Assembly: GCA_031291445.1 (NCBI GenBank)
Contig: JARLJA010000139.1
Location: 1-55,916 of the forward strand
Reading direction: 5' to 3'
From: Xanthobacteraceae bacterium
GTDB lineage: Bacteria > Pseudomonadota > Alphaproteobacteria > Rhizobiales > Xanthobacteraceae
DNA length: 55,916 bases
The position numbers and the translations under genes are program-made. The notes beneath the pieces are model-generated. The model saw only the letters and a program-made list of their open reading frames with translations. It was not told the DNA's origin and ran no database searches. Shown one piece after another: positions 1-10,762 of the stretch; the stretch's first letter is position 1, and every line of letters begins with the position of its first letter.

Positions 1-2132
<2,132 letters not shown>

Positions 2133-2154
2133 CGGGCGGCGACCAGGCGCCCAA

Positions 2155-2637
2155 TCAGCCCGCGGCCTTGGCCAGCCGTCGATTGCGCCACTTGTTGGTA
2201 ACGTCGACGCCGCTGCGCGCATAGAGCTGGGTCAAGGGGCAGCGGCGCTCGACTTCGCTTGCGAGCCTGTCAAAATCCGCGTCGCTGGCGTCGGTCTCGA
2301 CCGTCACGTCGAGCGAGACGGAAGAAAAATTCGGGTTGCCCTCGGCTCCGAACACCAGCACCGAGTTGTCGAGCTTCGCCCGAAGGTCGATCTCGAAATT
2401 GCCGAGCGCAATGCCGAGGTCGCGCGCCACGATGAACGTCGTCACCTGATTGCAGGACGCCAGCGCACCGAGTGCGTAGTCGAGCGGACTTGGGGCCGAA
2501 TCCTTGCCACCGAACGCCGGATGCCCTTCCGCCCGGATCGTGTGCGACGATCCTTCGATCGTGACGGTTTGCAACACGCCGTGCCCCTTTCCCTGAAGGT
2601 GGAACGGCAGAATCGAGCCTTTCGGATCCAACGGCAT
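2155..2637 (-). CDS. OsmC family protein
   Basis: A 160-residue OsmC/Ohr-fold protein. The central segment PSPLDYALGALASCNQVT is the OsmC signature and contains one of the two family cysteines. The second is in the RCPLTQLYARSGVDV segment near the C-terminus (VERRCPL). Known members reduce organic hydroperoxides with this Cys pair or have unassigned roles. The internal ATG beginning MPLDPKGS was chosen because a GGGG stretch lies about 8 nt upstream and the residues before it look non-coding. The frame stays open upstream to about 2724. The gene stands alone and is convergent with gyrB. The substrate is unknown. Confidence 0.87.
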   Translation of the reverse strand: MPLDPKGSILPFHLQGKGHGVLQTVTIEGSSHTIRAEGHPAFGGKDSAPSPLDYALGALASCNQVTTFIVARDLGIALGNFEIDLRAKLDNSVLVFGAEGNPNFSSVSLDVTVETDASDADFDRLASEVERRCPLTQLYARSGVDVTNKWRNRRLAKAAG

Positions 2638-2960
2638 GACAAGCCCCAATGCATGAGAAGTGACGACAGATTGCTCGCCAGACCGGGCGTCTGATCGGCA
2701 ACCATGACCGCCGCGCCCGCGCACATCCGCTGCGCGCGTGAGCGACCATGAGGCAACGATCGCTTCGCACTATCGATGTGTCCAGCGGTCCGGGAAAATA
2801 GCGACGCGCGTGCTGTAGCAGTGCATGTCGGCATTCGATTCATTTCGGACGGCGCGCGCGACGGAGCCTATTTTTTCCGCCGCGCTAGCGCGGCGCCGAC
2901 ACGCCGTCACGCGGGGGCATCGCGAACACCGAAACGCTGCGCGGGTGGCTGCTTGTTTCT
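2638..2960. other. Intergenic region with an 18-bp perfect palindrome
   Basis: About 320 nt upstream of the OsmC-like gene and downstream of the remnant below, with no convincing gene. It contains the perfect palindrome CGCCGCGCTAGCGCGGCG at 2878-2895, preceded on the plus strand by six T at 2871-2876. The T-run is on the wrong side for a plus-strand terminator and becomes an A-run for the minus strand, so it is not a standard intrinsic terminator. The OsmC promoter should lie here, but I could not pick out a -35/-10 pair. Confidence 0.5.
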
Positions 2961-3590
2961 TCAATACACCTGCAACGCCAGCACGCCGGCGTCGCCGGGA
3001 CCGATCATCAGGCCCCAGGTGGCGTCAGCGCCGAGCACCAGGCTTTTGACCTTGGCGCCGAGCTGCATGACGGTGAACGAAATCTGCGGTCGCTTCCGCG
3101 AGAACTCCGGCACGGTCATGGTCGGCCCGTTGATGACCGAAGGCTCCTCCTTCCAGCCGAGCGGCGGCGTCGCGGCACGGTAGAAGGCGGCGAGCGACTT
3201 CACGCTCGACGACGAATTGAATTCGAGCCGACCGCTGGCGCCGTCGAACGTGATGTCCGAGGCGGTGTCGGGCACCGGCACCGGGGCGGGCGCACCGGCC
3301 AGCGCGTGCAGGGTGTCGACCGGGGCTGCCGCCGCCGCGGCGCTAGCCGATCGTAGTGATGCGCGGCGCCGTGGGCGAGGGCGAGCAGCAGCAGCTCCGC
3401 CGCGCCCTCCGGCGCCGCGCCGATGAGATCGTAGCCGAGGGAAATATGGTCGACCAGGCTGTCGGCATGGATGAGGTCGGCCTGAACCTCGATCATCACC
3501 GCGTCGTTGCTCTCGTTGATCCATTTCCATTCGCGCGGCGTGCGCGGCAAGGCGGGGAAGCGAGGACATATCCACTGTCCCGCGGGATCT
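2961..3590 (-). pseudogene. Frameshifted remnant of a two-part hypothetical protein
   Basis: Two protein-like segments lie in different minus-strand frames. The upstream part (about 3350-3560) reads WKWINESNDAVMIEVQ and then ADSLVDHISLGYDLIGAAPE, which looks like real coding sequence. The downstream part (2961 to about 3330) carries a domain beginning PVPDTASDITFDGASGRLEF and ending at a stop at 2961. They would join in one protein if a 1-2 nt indel is placed in the GC-rich stretch around 3330-3355. No ATG start with a ribosome site is seen; only TTG at 3550 is available. I recall similar proteins in Bradyrhizobium but no function. It is a decayed gene or a sequencing-induced frameshift. Confidence 0.55.
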
Positions 3591-3678
3591 GCTCGAGCCG
3601 GGGGACGGCGCCGTCTTTCTTCGCACAGCGGTCCGGGCCCTCTTCACCCGCACACGCGATATTGGTGCGAAGTATCGC

Positions 3679-4182
3679 TTACGATCTTCGCAGAAGCGTA
3701 AAGACGGCACTTGCCGTCGCTGCCGTGGTGCCGCTGGCCGAAGAAAGGGTCGCACGCGCATGCGCGACCCGCTTCCCGATCTTGTCGAGGCCGGCACTCA
3801 CCGTGCATGCTCCTTCCTTGACCGCGGTCAAGAAGTTCACCGTGAGGCTGACGGTCGCCGCAGACTCGCCTCGTCCGAGGGTACTGAGGGCGGCAAACGC
3901 CATCGCGCTGTCGAGCATCGTCGACACCACGCCGCCATGGACGATCCCGTCCCCCTGTCGCGAGCGCTCTCCGGCAGCGAAACACAGCGTGACCCGCCCC
4001 GGAGCAGCCGCAACCAGCCGTGCCGAAAGGTCCTGATAGATCTTTGAGGAAGAGATGGGCATATCCGACAACCCTTGCGCCATGAAGTCCGCAATGAACA
4101 GACGATCAGGGTTCTCCAACACCTCGGCCTCCAGATACGGCAATTGATTCCGGCCACGACGGCGTCCCGGGACGGCGTCCAT
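3679..4182 (-). CDS. PaaI family hotdog thioesterase
   Basis: A 167-residue acyl-CoA thioesterase of the PaaI/hotdog fold. The active-site stretch HGGVVSTMLDSAMAFAA (His82 to about residue 98) holds the conserved HGG and the Asp91 position used by PaaI enzymes to hydrolyse thioesters. The last gene of a leftward operon: thiolase, crotonase, SDR dehydrogenase, thioesterase, with only 13 nt separating it from the SDR gene. Family members release dead-end acyl-CoA and free CoA during aromatic or branched-acid breakdown; that role is inferred here from context. The first ATG was taken as the start. An alternative start at MAQGLSD (residue 34) would remove a less typical N-terminus. Confidence 0.85.
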   Translation of the reverse strand: MDAVPGRRRGRNQLPYLEAEVLENPDRLFIADFMAQGLSDMPISSSKIYQDLSARLVAAAPGRVTLCFAAGERSRQGDGIVHGGVVSTMLDSAMAFAALSTLGRGESAATVSLTVNFLTAVKEGACTVSAGLDKIGKRVAHARATLSSASGTTAATASAVFTLLRRS

Positions 4183-4195
4183 TTCCCACGAAGGC

Positions 4196-4966
4196 CTATC
4201 GGGGCGGAGCCCGGGTCCCGGCGTCGATGCGGATCAGCTCTCCGTTCAGATAGCCGTTCTGCACGATCGTCGCCGCAAGGCTGGCGAATTCGTCCGGTCT
4301 CCCCAGACGTTTTGGCGATTCCAGCGTTGCGACCAGCATCTTCTTGACTTCAGGGGGCGTGCCGGCGGCCATCGGGGTATCGAACAGGCCCGGGGCGATT
4401 GTGCACACCCTGATGCCGAACTGCGATAGATCGCGCACCATGGGAAGCATCATGCCGGTCACGCCCGCCTTGCTGGCGGCGTAAGATATCTGTCCCATTT
4501 GCCCCTCGATGCCGGCAAGAGACGACGTATTGATGATGACGCCGCGCTCGCCGTCCTCATCGGGCTCGTTCTTCATCAACTCGGCAGCGGCCAATCGACA
4601 GATGTTGAACGTGCCGATCAGGTTGACCTCGATGACGCGCGCGAATTCCGCCAGCGCCAATGGACCGCCCTTTCCCACGATGCGTCCGCTCTTGCCCGGA
4701 ATGCCCGCGCAGTTGACACAGATATGCACCGCGCCGAAGGCTTGCCTCGCGGCGGCGAAACCCGCCACGGCTTCAGCCTCGTCGGCCACGTTGACCCTGG
4801 CAAAGATCGCACGGCCGGCGTGCTTCCGTGCAAGCGCCTGGCCACGCTCCTCGTCGCGGTCGAACAATGCCACCCGGGCCCCGGCCGCAATGAATTTTTC
4901 GGCCGTGGCTTCGCCGAGCCCCGACGCGCCGCCGGTGATGACGGCCACTTTTCCTTCGAGATTCAT
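4196..4966 (-). CDS. SDR 3-hydroxyacyl-CoA dehydrogenase (HSD17B10-like)
   Basis: A 256-residue classical short-chain dehydrogenase. The cofactor loop TGGASGLG spans residues 11-18. Asp36 at the end of the second strand predicts NAD+ preference. NCAG follows near residue 85, and the catalytic Ser149, Tyr162 and Lys166 are all present (YAASK). The insertion after NCAG and the order of motifs resemble the type II 3-hydroxyacyl-CoA / 2-methyl-3-hydroxyacyl-CoA dehydrogenases (HSD17B10 group), which oxidise the 3-hydroxy intermediate before thiolysis. It lies 21 nt downstream of the crotonase gene and 13 nt upstream of the thioesterase gene, so co-transcription is likely. The exact acyl substrate is not deducible. 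Confidence 0.88.
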   Translation of the reverse strand: MNLEGKVAVITGGASGLGEATAEKFIAAGARVALFDRDEERGQALARKHAGRAIFARVNVADEAEAVAGFAAARQAFGAVHICVNCAGIPGKSGRIVGKGGPLALAEFARVIEVNLIGTFNICRLAAAELMKNEPDEDGERGVIINTSSLAGIEGQMGQISYAASKAGVTGMMLPMVRDLSQFGIRVCTIAPGLFDTPMAAGTPPEVKKMLVATLESPKRLGRPDEFASLAATIVQNGYLNGELIRIDAGTRAPPR

Positions 4967-4987
4967 GATTGTTTCGCCTTCCAGGGT

Positions 4988-5773
4988 TCAGTATCCACGG
5001 TATTCCGGCGCGCGCTTCTCGATGAACGCGCGGCCGCCCTCGTTTGCATCCCACGACCGCATGTGCTCGGCGGATGTCAGCTTTTCCAGGTTCACGGCCA
5101 GCGGCAGCGGCAGGTCGTAGGCCTGATCCAGCAGCTTCTTCATCCGCTTGAGTCCCAGCGGACTCTTTGCGCCGATCTTCACCGCCAGGGCCTGCACGTC
5201 CGCTTCCAAAGATGCGTCCTCGACCACGCGCGTCACCAAGCCGGCATCCAGCATTTGGGCGGCTGAGAACAGATCGCCGGTGAACATCATGTATTTTGCC
5301 ATGGTGGTACCGACGGCCCGGGGAAGTCGGGCCGTGGCGCCGCCGCCGGGCATGGCCGCAAAATTCGCGTGCGCGTCGCCCAGGCGGGCTGACGCCGCCG
5401 CGACGATGAAATCGCACATGAGCGCCATCTCAAGCCCGCCGGCGCAGCAAATGCCGTTCACGGCGGCGATCAGCGGTTTGTCGAGCGAATTCAGCGCTTC
5501 TTCCATGGCTGCCGCGAGATCGAGGAAACCCGGCTCTCCCGTCGGTTCGCTGCGGGACGGGTTCGCCCCGCCGAGATCCGCACCCGCGCAGAACGCGCGA
5601 CCCTTACCTGACAGAACGACGACGCGCGTCTCGACGCGATCGCGGAGGACGGCAAAAGCGTCCTTGAGTTCCACCATGCACTTCAGCGACATGGCATTGA
5701 GCGACTGAGGCCGGTTGAAATAGAGCCACGAGACGCTGTCACGATGTTCCAGGATGATATCGGTGTAGCTCAT
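4988..5773 (-). CDS. Enoyl-CoA hydratase/isomerase family protein, one catalytic Glu replaced
   Basis: A 261-residue crotonase-fold protein, usual length for the family. The oxyanion-hole segments are present: FCAGADLGG at residues 61-69 and CCAGGLEMAL around 109-118. Glu115 matches the first catalytic Glu (Glu144 of rat hydratase). The second catalytic position (Glu164 of rat, in QPE) reads DAH here, giving His135 instead of Glu. It may therefore be a hydratase variant, isomerase or hydrolase rather than a standard hydratase. It sits between the thiolase and SDR genes in the same leftward operon, which supports a beta-oxidation role by context. The start ATG is followed by MSYTDIILEH, typical of the family. 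Confidence 0.87.
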   Translation of the reverse strand: MSYTDIILEHRDSVSWLYFNRPQSLNAMSLKCMVELKDAFAVLRDRVETRVVVLSGKGRAFCAGADLGGANPSRSEPTGEPGFLDLAAAMEEALNSLDKPLIAAVNGICCAGGLEMALMCDFIVAAASARLGDAHANFAAMPGGGATARLPRAVGTTMAKYMMFTGDLFSAAQMLDAGLVTRVVEDASLEADVQALAVKIGAKSPLGLKRMKKLLDQAYDLPLPLAVNLEKLTSAEHMRSWDANEGGRAFIEKRAPEYRGY

Positions 5774-5839
5774 GAGTTTTCCTCGGCGCGTATCACGATG
5801 GAAGGCGGATAGGCTGGTCCTGGCCGGATTCGCTCTCGG

Positions 5840-7078
5840 CTATTTGGCCGCGAGAATCGTCACGCAGGACAAGGCTTCTTCGACTCCATAGAAGCCACCG
5901 CCACAGGATGCGATCGCATAGGCCGCCCTTTGGACCTGCCGGGGGCCCGCCTCCCCGCGCAATTGCGTCACCAGCTCGTGGATTTGGCCGAGGCCGGTTG
6001 CGGCGATCGGGTGCCCTTTGGACTGCAGGCCTCCCGACGTATTGACGGGAACGCGGCCGCCGAGCGAAGTCGCCCCGGCCTCCGTCAAACGTCCGCTTTC
6101 GCCGAATTCGCAGAGGCCGATCATCTCGATCTGGTTCAGCTCCGCGTAGGCACTGGCGTCGTGAACCTCGGCGACGGAAATGTCGCCCGGGGAAATGCCG
6201 GCCTGGTCATACGCTCGGCGGGCGGCGATGTAGTTCGCAGCCCGCCTGACGTCGCCGACGTCACGGGTCGACCCGCCCTGCGCGGCACTGGCAGCGACGC
6301 GGACTGCTCGCCCTGCATCGAAGCCGTCGAGCGCCTTTCGCGAACACAGGACGACCGCCGCGGCGCCGTCACTCACGGGGGCGCACATCGGCAGCGTCAT
6401 CGGCCAGGAAATGACGCGCGCGGCCAACACCTCGTCCACCGATATGTCGTTGGTGAATTGGGCGAGCGGGTTCATCGTGGAGTGGTGATGATTTTTCGAC
6501 GAAGCCTGCGCGATTTGGCGCCAGGTCGTGCCGTACTTCTTCATGTGGAGGCGCGCCTGGACGGAATACGCGTCCATGAAGACGCTGCGCATCGCTTCGT
6601 CGATCTTCACCTCCGGAGGCGGCAGGATATCGGCCACGCGCGCCTCGTGTTCGCGGACGAAGGCGGTCACGACGGCCAGATCCTCCGGCTGGGAGAACAC
6701 GGCCAGACGACGGGCGCGGTCGGTGGAGTGGAGCTTTTCCGCCCCGACCACCAGCGCGACATCGACGATGCCGCCGGCTATCTGGCCGAACGCAAGATGC
6801 AGCGCGGCTGCCGAGCCGGTACAGGCGTTTTCGACATTGAACAGGGGAGCGCCTTCGATGCCGATGGGCCTCAAGGCATGTTGGCCACGGATCGCGTGCT
6901 GACCTTCGATCGCGCCTTGAGCCGTATTGGCGTAGAACACCGCCCCCAGGCTTTTGGGATCGGCACCTGCATCCTTCATCGCGGCCAAGGCTGCATCGCG
7001 CCCGAGATCGGCGCTCATCTTGTCGGCATGAACCCCGAACTTCGTCATCCCCGAACCGACGATGAAGACATCCTGCAT
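5840..7078 (-). CDS. SCP-x-type thiolase (acetyl-CoA acetyltransferase family)
   Basis: A 412-residue thiolase of the sterol-carrier-protein-x group, which cleaves 3-oxoacyl-CoA and in known cases prefers branched or steroid side chains. The nucleophilic Cys86 lies in NVENACTGSAAALH. HDASAYAELNQIE carries a His of the active site, SKGHPIAATG the second His, and the C-terminus has SCGGGFYG. The start at MQDVFIVGSG was chosen because GGGAGG lies a few bases upstream; an in-frame start 33 nt earlier has no such site. First gene of the leftward operon with crotonase, SDR and PaaI genes; 66 nt separate it from the crotonase. Two TTGTTAT-type sites lie upstream. Confidence 0.9.
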   Translation of the reverse strand: MQDVFIVGSGMTKFGVHADKMSADLGRDAALAAMKDAGADPKSLGAVFYANTAQGAIEGQHAIRGQHALRPIGIEGAPLFNVENACTGSAAALHLAFGQIAGGIVDVALVVGAEKLHSTDRARRLAVFSQPEDLAVVTAFVREHEARVADILPPPEVKIDEAMRSVFMDAYSVQARLHMKKYGTTWRQIAQASSKNHHHSTMNPLAQFTNDISVDEVLAARVISWPMTLPMCAPVSDGAAAVVLCSRKALDGFDAGRAVRVAASAAQGGSTRDVGDVRRAANYIAARRAYDQAGISPGDISVAEVHDASAYAELNQIEMIGLCEFGESGRLTEAGATSLGGRVPVNTSGGLQSKGHPIAATGLGQIHELVTQLRGEAGPRQVQRAAYAIASCGGGFYGVEEALSCVTILAAK

Positions 7079-7132
7079 CTTTCCTCCCCTCGCGCTCCCA
7101 AAGCGCGTCAATCGTTCCGATAATCTCGCCGC

Positions 7133-7150
7133 ATAATAATAACAAATGTT
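7133..7150 (-). promoter_or_regulatory. Candidate operator, TTGTTAT motif
   Basis: Minus-strand TTGTTAT at 7139-7145 (plus strand ATAACAA), inside the small dyad AACA-AA-TGTT at 7141-7150. It lies 55-72 nt upstream of the thiolase start. The same core recurs in the other promoter gaps of this island. The link to the local MarR protein is inference. Confidence 0.4.
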
Positions 7151-7312
7151 TGGATTTCAAGGGTAATTTAACACCATTTTTGGCGGCTCGCCGCACGCGT
7201 CGCGCAGCTGCGGCGAAGCACTCGAAGACGTAATCATTCGCTAATGGCGTGGCCGATTGGCGATGCCCTGCCCATCGAAGGCGGCCGAGCAACGCAAACA
7301 TCACTTAATACC

Positions 7313-7330
7313 AATTGTTATGATATAATT
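7313..7330 (+). promoter_or_regulatory. Candidate operator, TTGTTAT motif
   Basis: AATTGTTATGATATAATT, an AT-rich imperfect dyad whose ends AATT/AATT are symmetric and which contains TTGTTAT at 7315-7321. It lies between the 3' end of livF and the start of the thiolase gene. Confidence 0.35.
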
Positions 7331-7391
7331 CCGCGGGAATTCGCCGTCGTGCGAGTGGCGACGGGTTGCGCCACCCGGCGCAGCCAAGGAC

Positions 7392-8090
7392 TTAGGGAGC
7401 CAGCTGCCGCATCAGCTCGCTCTTGATGTCGACAGCATCGGCCCGGGCTTCAAGCACGATCTGCCCCACTTTCATCACAGCTATTCGGCTTGCCAGAGCC
7501 AGGGCCAAGCCCAGATTTTGCTCGACCATCAGAATCGTCGTTCCGCGATTGCAACGCTCCCATCGCAGGGCAGCTTCGACTTCGGCAACTTTGGCGGGCT
7601 GGAGCCCCGCGCTGATCTCGTCGAGAACGATCAGCTTGGGGGAGGCGAGCAAGACGCGTGCGAGCGCCAGCATTCTCTGTTCTCCCCCGCTCAGAGTGCC
7701 GGCGCGTTGTTGGCGACGCTCCTTCAGAACGGGGAAGAAATCAAAGATCTGCTGCTCTCTCGCCTTGCCCGGATGCGAAATCAGCGTTCCGGCTTCGATG
7801 TTTTCGGCAACGGTCAAGTCGCCGAAGACGGCGCCTTCCTGGCCGGCATAGGCCACACCGCGGCGAACGATCGCGTTTGTTGGTCGCCCAATGATCTCCT
7901 GTCCACCCAATCTGACCGAGCCCTTCGCGCCGGGAAGAAAGCCGAGGATACCTTTCAGCAAGGTCGACTTTCCCATCCCATTGCGTCCGAGGATCACGAC
8001 GGCCTCGCCTTCCGCCACGGAGAGGCTGAGCCGGTCGACAACGGCGACAGCGCCGTAGCCGGCGCAAAAGCGATCGAGAACGAGCTCCAC
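7392..8090 (-). CDS. livF: Branched-chain-type ABC transporter ATPase, LivF family
   Basis: A 232-residue ATP-binding subunit at the inner face of the membrane. Walker A GRNGMGKS is at residues 35-42, the signature LSGGEQ at 133-138 and Walker B LIVLDE at 153-158. Length and motif context (AENIEAG, FPVLKERR) are those of LivF. It is the last gene of the importer operon livK-livH-livMG-livF and its first base overlaps the stop of the fused livMG gene. Given the surrounding CoA-ester genes, the transported solute is more likely the organic acid degraded by this island than an amino acid; that is inference. Confidence 0.92.
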   Translation of the reverse strand: MELVLDRFCAGYGAVAVVDRLSLSVAEGEAVVILGRNGMGKSTLLKGILGFLPGAKGSVRLGGQEIIGRPTNAIVRRGVAYAGQEGAVFGDLTVAENIEAGTLISHPGKAREQQIFDFFPVLKERRQQRAGTLSGGEQRMLALARVLLASPKLIVLDEISAGLQPAKVAEVEAALRWERCNRGTTILMVEQNLGLALALASRIAVMKVGQIVLEARADAVDIKSELMRQLAP

Positions 8091-9919
8091 TAGTGATCCC
8101 CTTTCTCGAGTTCGAATGAGCCGAGATACGCCCCCCTCACCACGTCCGACTGTGCAATTTGCGATGGGGCGCCGACCTCGAGCACCCGCCCCTCATGCAG
8201 GACCGCAACGCGGTCCGCGATGCGTTCGACGAAATCGAGATCGTGCTCCACCAGGACGACGGTGATTCCCGACTTCGCGAGCACGCGCAGCAGGTCACCG
8301 ACGACCGCCCGCTCCACGGCGGACAGCCCCGCGGTCGGCTCATCCATGAATACGATCCGCGGCCGCGTCGCGACCGCCATCGCCATCTCGAGGCCCTGCG
8401 CCACTCCATGGGAAAGATCCGCTGCAACCTCTTCGAGGCGGCCGGTCAAGCCGGACGCGGCGCAAATGGCTTCAACGACGGGCGGCACACCGATCGCGTG
8501 CGTACGACGCCAGACCGAAGGCCAGCGTCCGTTGGACGTCGCGAGGAGGATATGTTCCGCAACGGTCATGCTGGGGAACAGGGAAGGCACTTGGAACTTC
8601 CGTACGACGCCGCTCCGAGCGATGACGTCCTGTTGCCGTCCTTGATGCTCCACGCGATCGCCCAACAGGAACGCGACTTGGCCGGCAAAATTGCGCGCCC
8701 CATCGGTCAGGACCTCGATCAGTGTCGATTTGCCCGCCCCGTTCGGCCCAACGATGCACAGCAGCTCGCCCTTGAGAATCTCGAGATTCACGCCTCGCAG
8801 GACGCGCAAGCCTCCGTAGGCGAAGAAGAGACCGCTTATCTCGATGGCAGCCGACGCGGATGCATCGCGCGCCGGAACGGCGGTCTCCCGCCCGGCGACC
8901 AGGCTCCGATTCTGTTCGGCTTTGTGGCCGCTCCCCAAAACCGCCCGCGCCAACCCTCTCGCTATCGGCGGCAGCACGCCGGCTTGAAAAAATACCACGA
9001 TCAGAACGAGGGCGAGGCCAAGAAACAGGCTCCACTCCAGGGGAAACGCGGCGCTGAGTTTTGACCCGCCCAGGCCGAGCGCGATGGTGCCGATCGCGGG
9101 CCCGAGAATGGTCCCACGGCCGCCGACGGCGACCCAGACCATCATTTCCGTCGCGAAGAGTGTCCCGAAAAGCGGCGCCGATACCGCGCCTTCCATGGCC
9201 GCATAGAGAGCGCCGGCAAGGCCCGCGAGCGCCGCGCCCAACGAGTAGATGGCGATCTTGATTCTCTCGACATTGAAGCCGAGATAGCGCACCCGCCGCT
9301 CGTTATCTCGCACGGCGCGCAGCAGCAGTCCAAAGTCGCTGCGTACCAAGACGATCAGGAAAGCCGTCACGCACAGGAGCACGGCCGCCGAGACATAGTA
9401 CCACTCCGCGTTGGAAAACCCTTCGTACGCGAAGCCGAACAGGCCGCCCTCTCCTCCGGTATAGCGCGGGAATTGCGAATAGGCGGGCTGCGCCGCGGCC
9501 GCCAGCGCAAGTCCCACGACAGCGATATAGAAATGCGTGGCACCGCGCGAAAACGCGTACCACCCGACAATGGCCGCCATTGCCGCAGCCAGGACGACGC
9601 CGACCGCTGCGGCAAGTATGTAAGTGGTCGCGTCGGCGCCGGCGGCGAGAACGCCACCGGTCTCCGACACGCTCGTCGTCATCGATCCAACGCACAGAGC
9701 GCCGATCCCGAACCAGAGCGAATGCCCCAATTCCGGTATTCCGGCGTATCCCCAAACGAGGTCGAGGCTTATTGCGGCGATCGCGTAGGTGAAGGATTGC
9801 GCAAGCAGCATGGTGACATAGGCATCGCCAATGAGAGCTCCCGTCATCGCCGCGCCGACGAGGGCCGCCGCCGACAGGCAAGCCAATACGGTCCGGCGGG
9901 ATGCTAGTGCCGCGGCCAT
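8090..9919 (-). CDS. Fused LivM permease / LivG ATPase
   Basis: A 609-residue fusion. Roughly residues 1-310 are a LivM-type permease with multiple membrane helices (for example LDLVWGYAGIPELGHSLWF and later VGGRGTILGPAIG). A linker follows, and from about residue 350 there is a LivG-type ATPase with Walker A GPNGAGKS near residue 390. The signature reads LSHGVAQGLEM instead of the canonical LSGGQ, and Walker B is IVFMDEP. Permease-ATPase fusions of this type are known in rhizobia. The start at MAAALASRR overlaps the end of livH by 16 nt. The frame remains open upstream but the extra residues are livH sequence read out of frame. Confidence 0.9.
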   Translation of the reverse strand: MAAALASRRTVLACLSAAALVGAAMTGALIGDAYVTMLLAQSFTYAIAAISLDLVWGYAGIPELGHSLWFGIGALCVGSMTTSVSETGGVLAAGADATTYILAAAVGVVLAAAMAAIVGWYAFSRGATHFYIAVVGLALAAAAQPAYSQFPRYTGGEGGLFGFAYEGFSNAEWYYVSAAVLLCVTAFLIVLVRSDFGLLLRAVRDNERRVRYLGFNVERIKIAIYSLGAALAGLAGALYAAMEGAVSAPLFGTLFATEMMVWVAVGGRGTILGPAIGTIALGLGGSKLSAAFPLEWSLFLGLALVLIVVFFQAGVLPPIARGLARAVLGSGHKAEQNRSLVAGRETAVPARDASASAAIEISGLFFAYGGLRVLRGVNLEILKGELLCIVGPNGAGKSTLIEVLTDGARNFAGQVAFLLGDRVEHQGRQQDVIARSGVVRKFQVPSLFPSMTVAEHILLATSNGRWPSVWRRTHAIGVPPVVEAICAASGLTGRLEEVAADLSHGVAQGLEMAMAVATRPRIVFMDEPTAGLSAVERAVVGDLLRVLAKSGITVVLVEHDLDFVERIADRVAVLHEGRVLEVGAPSQIAQSDVVRGAYLGSFELEKGDH

Positions 9920-10746
9920 ATCAGACCCTCGGGCTTCAGGCGCAACACGACGACCGCCGTGCAGATCACCATGACGTTTGCAATCACCGGGTTGCCGTAG
10001 GCGCTGAACAGCGTTTGCGCCAGTCCCGCGGCGACGCACGCGAACAGCAGGCCGCTGAGGCGCCGGCCGGACATCAGGACGATGAGGAAAGTGGATGCGA
10101 GCAAGCTCGAGGCGAATGACGGGCTGATGCCCTGGGTGGGCCCAAGCAACGTGCCGGCGAGGCCGGCAAAAGCGGCGCCTGCAACGAACGTCAGGCGCTG
10201 CACCATTCCGGTGTTGATGCCGACACCCCGCGCCAAGGGTTCATTCGTCATGACCATCCGTACGATCAGGCCGGCTTTTGAGAAGCGAATGACCGCCGCC
10301 ATGGCTGCAACCACCGTTGCCACGGTGGCGACGATGAAGATGCGGTAGATCGAAAGCAGCTCTCCCAGAAACTTCACGCTGCCAGACAGAGGCGGAGCGA
10401 CCGACGTCGTGGTGCTCCCGAATGCGATAGCCAGGACCTGAACGAGGATCAGGGAGACGCCCCACGTTGCAAGGATGGTGTCGTCGATGTGCCGTCCGTA
10501 AAGCCGGCGGACGATGGCAAACTCGACGATCGCACCCAGCAAGGTCGTCACCGCCACCCCCGCAGCAGCGGATAGCCAGAAGTTCCAGCCGTGCCCGGTG
10601 AAGTACAATTCGGCGTAGACCGCCACAGCCATGAATGCGGTATGCGCCAGATTCACGATGTTCATCAGCCCAAGGATGACGAACAATCCGATCGACACGA
10701 GCAGAAACACCGAGACCGAGAAGATTGCGTCGAAAACGACTCCCAT
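9904..10746 (-). CDS. livH: Branched-chain-type ABC permease, LivH family
   Basis: A 280-residue inner-membrane permease. The N-terminus MGVVFDAIFSVSVFLLVSIG starts a hydrophobic helix, followed by the LivH hallmark GLMNIVNLAHTAFM and several more membrane segments. The chosen ATG lies 16 nt after the livK stop; an upstream in-frame extension would overlap livK and is unlikely. The ribosome site is weak, suggesting translational coupling. It pairs with the LivM half of the downstream fusion to form the channel. Confidence 0.9.
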   Translation of the reverse strand: MGVVFDAIFSVSVFLLVSIGLFVILGLMNIVNLAHTAFMAVAVYAELYFTGHGWNFWLSAAAGVAVTTLLGAIVEFAIVRRLYGRHIDDTILATWGVSLILVQVLAIAFGSTTTSVAPPLSGSVKFLGELLSIYRIFIVATVATVVAAMAAVIRFSKAGLIVRMVMTNEPLARGVGINTGMVQRLTFVAGAAFAGLAGTLLGPTQGISPSFASSLLASTFLIVLMSGRRLSGLLFACVAAGLAQTLFSAYGNPVIANVMVICTAVVVLRLKPEGLIWPRH

Positions 10747-10762
10747 CGGACGCTGCCAATTT

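Larger units (their letters stand above)
7079..7391. promoter_or_regulatory. Promoter region of the thiolase operon
   Basis: A 313-nt gap with no gene. It is locally AT-rich against a GC-rich background and holds two candidate operator sites listed separately (7133-7150 and 7313-7330). It must contain the promoter for the leftward thiolase operon unless transcription reads through from livF. Confidence 0.5.

Noticed and set aside
2878-2895. Perfect palindrome as an intrinsic terminator
   Set aside because: The T-run lies before, not after, the hairpin on the plus strand and gives A on the minus strand.
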